From the NCBI GenBank assembly GCA_902826115.1, contig CADEDO010000012.1, positions 1 through 64,000 of the forward strand: DNA of 64,000 nucleotides, in the 5' to 3' direction. Source of the DNA: an uncultured Nitrosomonas sp. (lineage in GTDB: Bacteria > Pseudomonadota > Gammaproteobacteria > Burkholderiales > Nitrosomonadaceae). The notes below the pieces were generated by a model. The model ran no database searches. It saw nothing but the letters and a program-made list of their open reading frames with translations, and had not been told where the DNA came from. The position numbers and the translations under genes are program-made. The stretch's first letter is position 1; each line of letters starts with the position of its first letter. Positions 57,863 through 64,000 of this stretch are shown piece after piece.

Positions 57863-58345
57863 ATGCGAAGAAGCTCGCTGATTAAATCTTTCTGTGTAAG
57901 CAGCAGAGTAAATTTTTTTCTGGCAAGTATTCTCTTGTCTATATCAAGTTATGCGGTTGCTGAAATGGAATATTTTTCAATCGCCGAAAACGCGGCTGTT
58001 ATGTATGACGCGCCATCACTTAAAGCTGATAAGCTGTATGTGGCAAGTTTGTACCTTCCAGTCGAAGCCGTTGTGAATGTGGATGGTTGGGTAAAAGTTC
58101 GGGACAGCAGTGGTAGTCTTGCCTGGGTAGAAAAGAGAATGTTGAGTCAGCAGCGCTACGTGGTTGTAATAGTGCCGTTGGCTGATGTTTATCAATCAGC
58201 TGATACGAACTCAGAGTTAATATTTCAGGCCGAAGAAAATATCGTGCTGGAGTTGTTGGATTCCGAACACAGGGGGTGGGTAAAAGTCCGCCACCTCAGT
58301 GGACAAGTAGGTTATGTCAAGATTAATCAGGTTTGGGGTTCATGA
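57863..58345 (+). CDS. Exported SH3-domain protein
   Basis: A 160-residue protein with a basic N-terminus, hydrophobic segment and probable signal cleavage after about residue 33 (SYAVAEM). Two bacterial SH3 modules follow: GWVKVRDSSGSLAWVEKRML (about 78) and GWVKVRHLSGQVGYVKINQV (about 138). Such modules bind peptidoglycan or peptides. The stop overlaps the gpsA start as ATGA, so gpsA translation is probably coupled. Role unknown, though its place in the secB-gpsA string points to the envelope. Confidence 0.85.
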   Translation: MRRSSLIKSFCVSSRVNFFLASILLSISSYAVAEMEYFSIAENAAVMYDAPSLKADKLYVASLYLPVEAVVNVDGWVKVRDSSGSLAWVEKRMLSQQRYVVVIVPLADVYQSADTNSELIFQAEENIVLELLDSEHRGWVKVRHLSGQVGYVKINQVWGS

Positions 58346-59334
58346 GGATTGCCGTGTTAGGTGCTGGTGCATGGGGAACGGCATTAAGCATTAACTTATC
58401 TGCACGTCATCAAATCAATTTATGGACAAAGAGTTCTGATCATGCCATTGAGATGGATAGTCGGCGCATTAATCAAAGCTTCTTGCCCGGTTATGCATTG
58501 CCGAAATCAATAAAAATCACCTCGATACTTAATGAAGCATTGGATGCTGTAGATCTTGCTCTGATAGTTGTTCCTATCTCAGGCTTGCGTGAAACTTTGC
58601 GTGCGATTGTTGCGAGTAACATCAAGGTGCCTATGCTCTGGGGGTGTAAAGGATTTGAATCAATAACATCTTGTTTACCTCATCAAATTGTTGAGGAGGA
58701 ATGTTCTGATCTGTCTGCACACTGTGGCGTGTTATCCGGCCCCAGTTTTGCGGAAGAAGTAGCTCAAGGTTTACCTACAGCGTTAACATTAGCTGCCACT
58801 GATGCTGACTTTGCTCGAAAAGTTGCTACTGAACTGCATAATTCAAGGCTTCGTATTTATACCAGTCAGGATGTTATTGGTGTGGAAACCGGCGGGGCTG
58901 TGAAAAATGTGATTACTATAGCGGCAGGTATTTCTGATGGAATTGGGTTTGGACACAATGCACGCGCAGCGCTCATTACGCGAGGATTGATGGAAATAAC
59001 CCGATTGGGACTTGGTTTGGGGGGAAGTATGAGTACCTTCATGGGGTTGGCGGGAGTTGGTGATTTGATTCTAACGAGTACAGGAGATTTGTCGCGAAAT
59101 AGACAGGTAGGGCTGATGCTGGCCGAAGGAAAGTCATTAAAAGATATTTTGAGTGAATTGGGGCATGTCGCTGAAGGAGTTTATACGGCTCAATCAGTAT
59201 TGCAATTAGGTAATCAACTGAATATTGAGATGCCGATTACTCAGGCTGTATGCAGTATACTTGACGAAAGTGTATCAGCGCGACATGCGGTCGAAGTGTT
59301 GTTAAATCGTGAACAAAAAACAGAAACTTATTAG
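58342..59334 (+). CDS. gpsA: Glycerol-3-phosphate dehydrogenase (NAD(P)+)
   Basis: From ATG 58342 the protein has 330 residues; the upstream TTG adds only three. RIAVLGAGAWGTALSINL is the dinucleotide loop, CGVLSGPSFAEEVAQGLPTA and VETGGAVKNVITIAAGI with the catalytic Lys, and TFMGLAGVGDLILTSTGDLS RNRQ the C-terminal signature. It makes glycerol-3-phosphate for phospholipid synthesis. Its start overlaps the SH3 gene stop (ATGA). Confidence 0.97.
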   Translation: MRIAVLGAGAWGTALSINLSARHQINLWTKSSDHAIEMDSRRINQSFLPGYALPKSIKITSILNEALDAVDLALIVVPISGLRETLRAIVASNIKVPMLWGCKGFESITSCLPHQIVEEECSDLSAHCGVLSGPSFAEEVAQGLPTALTLAATDADFARKVATELHNSRLRIYTSQDVIGVETGGAVKNVITIAAGISDGIGFGHNARAALITRGLMEITRLGLGLGGSMSTFMGLAGVGDLILTSTGDLSRNRQVGLMLAEGKSLKDILSELGHVAEGVYTAQSVLQLGNQLNIEMPITQAVCSILDESVSARHAVEVLLNREQKTETY

Positions 59335-59487
59335 TGCAGTATTTATCGACCAACCTCAGAAAATTTTTAATTTTGTTATTAAGTAGTTAGCTGTTTTTAT
59401 GAAATTTTGTAATCGATGTCAATGATTGGCTTGTTCTCAAACAATCAAATAGCTGATAAATGGTATCGCAGGAAAGGCTTAATTTGC

Positions 59488-59516
59488 TTGACCAGGCGCT
59501 GACGGCTTGATATAAG
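59488..59516 (+). promoter_or_regulatory. Sigma70 promoter of the HU gene
   Basis: TTGACC at 59488-59493 and TATAAG at 59511-59516 are separated by exactly 17 bases. The expected start of transcription is near 59523, about 49 bases before the ATG at 59572. Confidence 0.65.
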
Positions 59517-59571
59517 TGCGTTTGCAGTAATTGCTTGTGATTTAATTACCATTAACTTAGAAGGGAATTAT

Positions 59572-59844
59572 ATGAACAAATCCGAACTTATTGAAGCTAT
59601 CGCAAAGTCAGCTAAAATTTCCAAGGCCTCAGCAGGCAGTGCATTGGATGGAGCATTATCTGCAATAAAAGGAGCACTTAAAAATAATGAAAGTGTCACT
59701 CTGGTCGGATTTGGAACTTTTAAAGTGGGCACAAGAGCTGCGCGTACAGGGAGAAATCCTCGTACTGGTGCTGCGATTAAAATAAAAGCAGCAAAGGTTC
59801 CTAAATTCAGTGCTGGTAAAGCGCTTAAAGATGCAGTAAACTAG
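59572..59844 (+). CDS. hupB: DNA-binding protein HU
   Basis: A 90-residue HU-family protein. [20 protein letters not shown] is the dimer helix, and [20 protein letters not shown] is the DNA-wrapping arm with its conserved RNP tip. It bends and compacts DNA. AGAAGGGA precedes the ATG and a good sigma70 promoter lies upstream. Two tRNA genes follow immediately, with only 14 bases before the first, so they may come from the same transcript. Confidence 0.97.
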   Translation: MNKSELIEAIAKSAKISKASAGSALDGALSAIKGALKNNESVTLVGFGTFKVGTRAARTGRNPRTGAAIKIKAAKVPKFSAGKALKDAVN

Positions 59845-59858
59845 CGGACTTTATGACC

Positions 59859-59934
59859 GGGTGCTTAGCTCAGCTGGTAGAGCGTCGCCCTTACAAGGCG
59901 AATGTCGGCGGTTCGATCCCGTCAGCACCCACCA
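59859..59934 (+). tRNA. tRNA-Val (anticodon TAC)
   Basis: A 76-base cloverleaf with acceptor GGGTGCT paired to AGCACCC, D-arm GCTCAGCTGGTAGAGC, anticodon stem around CCTTACAAGG with TAC, T-loop GGTTCGATCC and encoded CCA at 59932-59934. Confidence 0.95.
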
Positions 59935-59949
59935 GTAAAACTGGTTCCA

Positions 59950-60026
59950 GGAGTGGTAGTTCAGTTGGTTAGAATACCGGCCTGTCACGCCGGGGGTCGC
60001 GGGTTCGAGTCCCGTCCACTCCGCCA
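59950..60026 (+). tRNA. tRNA-Asp (anticodon GTC)
   Basis: A 77-base cloverleaf with acceptor GGAGTGG paired to CCACTCC, anticodon loop CTGTCAC with GTC, T-loop GGTTCGAGTC, discriminator G and encoded CCA at 60024-60026. It is 15 bases after tRNA-Val. Confidence 0.95.
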
Positions 60027-60101
60027 AATAAAATAGTCAGTGAAGAGTTATAAGCTCTTTGATCGTATTTCTTCAATTTTAAGTATTTCTAGGTTTTAAT
60101 T

Positions 60102-61991
60102 GTGTTCGATTTCGTCAACCGTAAAAAACATGTCGTGCAAGTTATTATGGGGCTTGCGGTATTGCCGTTTCTGTTTTGGGGAGTAGAGTCCTATCGCAGT
60201 GATGGTAAAGAAGGTTATGTGGCAGTGGTTGATGGTGAAGAAATTCCGCGCCGCGAATTTGAGCAGGCTTTACGCGACCACCATGAAAGAATGCGTGGTA
60301 TGCTCGGGGCTAACTTCGATAGTGCAATGCTTGATAGTTTTGAAGTTAAAAACTCGGTTCTAGAAAGACTTATTCAACAACGATTATTGCAGAAAGAGGC
60401 CGCGAGCAATGGTTTCGTAGTGCTGGATTCGCAATTAGTGAAAACGATTCGCGAGATTCCTGCATTCCAAAAGGACAGTAAATTCTCTAAGCAGCAATAT
60501 GAAGAATTATTAAGTAGCCAAGGTCTCACTCCAGTGATATTCGAATCTCGCGTGCGCCAAGAATTATTATTGCAGCAGCTATTGGATGGTTACAGTGAAT
60601 ATGGATTTGCGCCTAAGACTGTTGCGGAGAAGGTGAGATATCTAAGCGAAGTGCAACGCGAAATTAATCAAATCAAGATTGAGTCAGAGCAGTTTTTGTC
60701 ACAGGTAACACCAGAAGAGGCTGATATCAATGATTACTATGAAAAACATAAGGTGGATTTTCATTTGCCTGAGCGAGCTCGCATTGAATACTTGGTTTTA
60801 TCACTGGAAGCAGCGGCGGAAAATGAAACCGTAAGCCTAGAATCAATCAACAAGTATTTTGAAGAGAATCAAGATGAATTCAGTCAGCCTGAAGAGAGAA
60901 AAGCAAGTCATATTTTGATTAGTGTGCCTGCTGCCGCATCTGAAGATGAAAAAAAGAGTGCGCGAGACAAAGCCGAAAATATATTAGAGCTGCTTAAACA
61001 AAATCCTGATACATTTGCAGAAATTGCAAAAGAACATTCAGATGATCCGGGTTCAGCGATTCAAGGTGGAGATCTTGGTTTTTTTGGACGTGGTGTTATG
61101 GTTAAAGCGTTTGAAGATAAGATTTTTTCAATGCAATCGGATGAAATCAGCGATATCGTTGAAACTGATTTTGGTTTGCATATTATTAAATTGACCGATG
61201 TTAAAGAAGCAAAACGTTCTGATTTGACAGATGTGCGAGAGCAAATTGAGAAAAAACTCAAAATAGAAACGATGAGTAGTAGTTTTGGAGAAATTGTTGA
61301 AGATTTTAGCAATCTAGTGTACGAACAGGGTGATAATCTTCAGGCAGTGGCAGAAAAATTTGAGTTAACAATACAGAGTACTGATTGGATTACAAGAAAT
61401 ACGGTGGAACCTCCCATTTTAGCCAATGAGAAATTGTTGTCCGCTCTGTTCTCGGATGAATCAATTAAGAATCAAAGAAATACTGAAGCTATTGAAGTCA
61501 AGCCAGATACATTTGTATCAGCTCGTATCGTTGAGCATAAACCTGCAACAGCACAATCATTAATGGTGGTTAAAGATCAGATTGTTGAGAAGCTGAAGAG
61601 ACAGATGGCGCAAGCAAAAGCGATCGAGGAAGGCCAGGAAAAATTGGCGCGCTTGCAGGAGACTGGCGAGTCAGGTGATGATAACAGTAGTTGGGGTGAT
61701 GTAAAACAGATCTCTTATATGCAATCGCAGGGCTTAGATCATGAAACTTTGGGGGTTATTTTTAAAGTAGAAACTAGTAATCTCCCGGCATACACTGGAT
61801 CTATCAATCCGGAAGGCGGTTTTAATTTGATCAGAATTAACAAAGTGATAGAGCCAGAATCCATAGAAAAAACAAAACTAGATAACTTTGGTAAACAATT
61901 GCAACAAATGATTACCCAAGAAGAAATGTCTTCCTATTTGACTATGCTTAGAAAGCGATATGAAGTGAGGGTAAAGCAAGATAATTTCTAG
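60102..61991 (+). CDS. ppiD: Periplasmic chaperone/peptidyl-prolyl isomerase PpiD
   Basis: A 629-residue protein starting at GTG 60102. An N-terminal membrane anchor (about 10-30, QVIMGLAVLPFLFWGVESY) leads to a SurA-like N-domain (PRREFEQALRDHHERMR), then a parvulin PPIC domain (about 265-370; RKASHILISVPA and GSAIQGGDLGFFGRGVMVK and FGLHIIKLTDV). E. coli PpiD (623) sits near SecYEG and aids export of outer-membrane proteins. Its parvulin domain has little isomerase activity. It follows the tRNAs by 75 bases. The stop codon lies in a hairpin shared with fabI. Confidence 0.93.
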   Translation: MFDFVNRKKHVVQVIMGLAVLPFLFWGVESYRSDGKEGYVAVVDGEEIPRREFEQALRDHHERMRGMLGANFDSAMLDSFEVKNSVLERLIQQRLLQKEAASNGFVVLDSQLVKTIREIPAFQKDSKFSKQQYEELLSSQGLTPVIFESRVRQELLLQQLLDGYSEYGFAPKTVAEKVRYLSEVQREINQIKIESEQFLSQVTPEEADINDYYEKHKVDFHLPERARIEYLVLSLEAAAENETVSLESINKYFEENQDEFSQPEERKASHILISVPAAASEDEKKSARDKAENILELLKQNPDTFAEIAKEHSDDPGSAIQGGDLGFFGRGVMVKAFEDKIFSMQSDEISDIVETDFGLHIIKLTDVKEAKRSDLTDVREQIEKKLKIETMSSSFGEIVEDFSNLVYEQGDNLQAVAEKFELTIQSTDWITRNTVEPPILANEKLLSALFSDESIKNQRNTEAIEVKPDTFVSARIVEHKPATAQSLMVVKDQIVEKLKRQMAQAKAIEEGQEKLARLQETGESGDDNSSWGDVKQISYMQSQGLDHETLGVIFKVETSNLPAYTGSINPEGGFNLIRINKVIEPESIEKTKLDNFGKQLQQMITQEEMSSYLTMLRKRYEVRVKQDNF

Positions 61992-62024
61992 ATTTGATAT
62001 TTTTATAATCAATATCAAATCTAG
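61988..62024. terminator. Symmetric hairpin between convergent ppiD and fabI
   Basis: A perfect 14-base-pair stem (left arm 61988-62001, loop 62002-62010, right arm 62011-62024). The ppiD stop TAG is at 61989-61991 and the fabI stop is at 62021-62023, so both stop codons lie in the stem. Little T-run follows on either strand, so it may work with Rho or as an mRNA 3' end protector. Confidence 0.6.
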
Positions 62025-62806
62025 TCTCCGAGATTAAAAGCAACAGTATTGAATCCTGCATCAACGTAAGTTATTTCTCCAGTAATGCCACTAGCAAGAT
62101 CGCTACAGAGGAAAGCCGCAACATTTCCAACTTCATCGGTTGTAACATTGCGCCGCAAGGGCGAAACTTTTTCGGTATAGCCCAATAATTTTCCAAAATT
62201 ACCAATGCCAGCAGCTGCTAAGGTTTTGATAGGTCCCGCAGAAATTGCATTGACGCGTATTCCTTTTGGGCCGAGACTAGAAGCCATGAATCTTACATTT
62301 GCCTCAAGACTTGCTTTGGCTAATCCCATTACATTGTAGTTGGGCATAACTCTTACAGCACCTAAATAGCTTAATGTTAACAGTGAGCCGCTACGATTTT
62401 GCATTAAAGGTAGCGCGGCTTTAGCAAGTGCTGAAAAGCTGTAAGCGCTGACATCGTGGGCAATGCGGAATGCTTCCCTATTGACGCTATCCAGATAATC
62501 ACCGGTTAATGCTTCGCGCGGTGCGAAAGCGATGGAATGAATAATGCAATCTAATCCATCCCAATGTTTTTGCAAGTTCTCAAAACATAAGGAAATTTCA
62601 TCGTCACGGCTTACATCGCATGGGAATAGTAAGTTACTATCGAATTCCGCAGCCAGTTTCTCAACTCGTCCACGCACTTCTTCTCCCTGGTAAGTAAAAG
62701 CCAGTAATGCACCTTCACGTTTCATGGCTTTAGCAATTCCATAAGCAATTGAGCGATTGCTTAACAAGCCAGTGATGAGCACGCGTTTATTCGCGAGAAA
62801 CCCCAT
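62021..62806 (-). CDS. fabI: Enoyl-ACP reductase FabI
   Basis: From ATG 62806 (AAGGA eight bases upstream) the protein has 261 residues; longer frames upstream are not conserved. [20 protein letters not shown] is the NADH loop. [20 protein letters not shown] with the catalytic Tyr and Lys spaced by six residues is the FabI active site (Y-x6-K type), and [14 protein letters not shown] follows. It performs the last step of fatty-acid elongation in the cytoplasm. It is divergent from the binding-protein gene. Confidence 0.96.
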   Translation of the reverse strand: MGFLANKRVLITGLLSNRSIAYGIAKAMKREGALLAFTYQGEEVRGRVEKLAAEFDSNLLFPCDVSRDDEISLCFENLQKHWDGLDCIIHSIAFAPREALTGDYLDSVNREAFRIAHDVSAYSFSALAKAALPLMQNRSGSLLTLSYLGAVRVMPNYNVMGLAKASLEANVRFMASSLGPKGIRVNAISAGPIKTLAAAGIGNFGKLLGYTEKVSPLRRNVTTDEVGNVAAFLCSDLASGITGEITYVDAGFNTVAFNLGD

Positions 62807-62946
62807 AAAATTTCCTTGTAAAATGTAGAGAATTAACGAATTATAGCTGAAGCTAAGAAGAACGTGGGACTGTGTAATTAAAATCGGGTAAATTGTGTAT
62901 GCTTTTCTGTTTGAAACTAGGAATTCCAATAGATTGGAAATTAGTG

Positions 62947-64000
62947 ATGCGAAGAATAGTTGCAGCATTGTGGTTATTGACTGCATTAGCTGTTTTGTCT
63001 GCTTGCGGCAGGCTTGACTGGAATAATCCTTATTCAGCAAAAGATGCGGGAGGGAATATTCTTTATAGTGTATTTACTGAGCGGCCAAAACACCTTGATC
63101 CGGTTCAATCTTATAGTTCTAATGAGATTCAATTCACTGCGCAGATATATCAACCACCCCTGCAATACCATTATTTAAAACGACCTTTTGTGTTAATTCC
63201 ATCAACTGCAACGGAGATGCCTGTCGTAACATATTATGATCATGCAGGAAATCAATTGTCTAATGGAGATCAAATTAAAGATACTGATGTTGCATTTAGT
63301 ATTTATCAAATTTCAGTGAAGCCTGGAATTTTGTTTCAGCCTCATCCGGCGCTTGCAAAAAATGAGGAAGGTGACTGGTTATACCATAATCTGAATAATC
63401 AAAAGCTAACGTCGATTTTTAAATTGTCTGATTTTTCACAAACAGGAACTCGTGAATTAATAGCGGAAGATTATGTTCATCAAATTAAGCGTTTAGCGCA
63501 TCCTAAGTTACATTCTCCAATCTTTGGACTCATGGCCGATTATATTGTTGGACTCAGAGAGTATGCAAATGAATTAAGGCAAATTAATCAGGACCAAAAT
63601 GAGGGACGTACGTATCTGGATCTAAGGGATTATCCCTTAGAAGGGGTGAGCGTGATTGATACGTATAAGTATCAAATAAAAATAAAAGGTAAGTATCCGC
63701 AATTTATTTATTGGTTGGCTATGCCTTTTTTTGCACCGATTCCATGGGAATCTGATCGGTTTTATTCTCAGCCAGGATTAATACAAAAGAACATTACATT
63801 GGATTGGTATCCTATTGGTACAGGTCCATATATGCTCACTGAAAATAATCCTAATTTGCGTATGGTGTTAGAAAGAAATCCGAATTTTCGCGGTGAATAC
63901 TATCCAGCAGAAGGCATGCAAGAGGATGAAGATAATGGTTTATTGATCGATGCTGGAAAGGAATTGCCGTTTATCGACAAAATTGTTTATACCCGAGAGA
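62947..64000 (+). CDS. Extracellular solute-binding protein, family 5 (peptide ABC transporter), partial
   Basis: The reading frame opens at ATG 62947 and runs off the window end without a stop (351 codons seen). Residues 1-20 are a lipoprotein leader ([19 protein letters not shown], lipobox LSAC). The mature part begins with the family 5 features: [20 protein letters not shown], later VRLERNP-type sequence ([15 protein letters not shown]) and [14 protein letters not shown]. Such proteins bind peptides or similar for an ABC importer. The permease genes would lie beyond the window. Family 5 is well supported, substrate not. Confidence 0.88.
   Translation, partial: MRRIVAALWLLTALAVLSACGRLDWNNPYSAKDAGGNILYSVFTERPKHLDPVQSYSSNEIQFTAQIYQPPLQYHYLKRPFVLIPSTATEMPVVTYYDHAGNQLSNGDQIKDTDVAFSIYQISVKPGILFQPHPALAKNEEGDWLYHNLNNQKLTSIFKLSDFSQTGTRELIAEDYVHQIKRLAHPKLHSPIFGLMADYIVGLREYANELRQINQDQNEGRTYLDLRDYPLEGVSVIDTYKYQIKIKGKYPQFIYWLAMPFFAPIPWESDRFYSQPGLIQKNITLDWYPIGTGPYMLTENNPNLRMVLERNPNFRGEYYPAEGMQEDEDNGLLIDAGKELPFIDKIVYTRE

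Noticed and set aside
1..64000. CRISPR arrays, insertion sequences, rRNA or riboswitches
   Set aside because: I read the gaps between genes on both strands and saw no regularly spaced repeats, transposase, terminal repeats or riboswitch cores.

Overview
The window is a stretch of chromosome from a Gram-negative bacterium, most likely a betaproteobacterium close to Nitrosomonas. This is inferred from gene families and gene order and not from a marker gene: a DUF3579 protein, DUF3422, betaproteobacterial gene strings such as gpmA/envC/ctpA/moeB divergent from rhodanese/grxC/secB/gpsA, and HU/tRNA-Val/tRNA-Asp/ppiD/fabI. Coding density is high, the strands are mixed, and I saw no insertion sequence, prophage, CRISPR array or rRNA.

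Layout. 0-8.1 kb: a lysine-tailed helix-hairpin-helix protein, then a polyphosphate/signalling block (sixA, ppx, a membrane GGDEF-EAL protein, ppk). 8.3-11.6 kb: a soluble PQQ-dependent sugar dehydrogenase and a TonB-dependent receptor that resembles YncD/PqqU. 11.8-20.5 kb: acyl-chain genes, namely an SGNH hydrolase, a ketoacyl-ACP synthase broken by two compensating frameshifts, a private ACP, a lipoprotein-like alpha/beta hydrolase, a cupin, an ArsC-like protein, and a FadN/FadA beta-oxidation pair. 20.8-30.8 kb: DUF3422, serine dehydratase, a five-PAS GGDEF-EAL protein, a thiopurine methyltransferase-like protein, a lipoprotein, a hydroxyacid dehydrogenase and an SMR transporter. 30.8-36.3 kb: a histidine decarboxylase whose Tat signal is out of frame across an A9 run, greB, ychJ-like, GIY-YIG, CPBP protease, DUF3579 and a zinc aminopeptidase lipoprotein. 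36.4-40 kb: chrA, a Tat-exported multicopper oxidase and a DUF202-like membrane protein. 40.3-46.8 kb: a flagellin with a zinc-metallopeptidase inserted in its variable region (flagellinolysin type), CapA-like and HDOD proteins, an SRPBCC/O-methyltransferase pair and a small lipoprotein. 46.9-64 kb: housekeeping genes (lspA, ileS, ribF, slmA, moeB, ctpA, envC, gpmA, rhodanese, grxC, secB, SH3 protein, gpsA, HU, two tRNAs, ppiD, fabI) and the start of a peptide-type ABC binding protein that runs off the window.

How the genes fit together. The ppk/ppx pair makes and degrades polyphosphate. The receptor next to the PQQ enzyme suggests cofactor scavenging for a periplasmic dehydrogenase. ribF-ileS-lspA, gpmA-envC-ctpA-moeB and rhodanese-grxC-secB-SH3-gpsA look like operons. 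Most unusual are the protease-bearing flagellin, the PqqU-like receptor, the frameshifted KAS beside an intact ACP, the Tat-linked histidine decarboxylase, and a rhodanese whose catalytic cysteine is tyrosine. Several long homopolymers (T7, A9, G9, G8) lie in coding sequence; two of them coincide with frame breaks, so read error, slippage and real mutation all remain possible.
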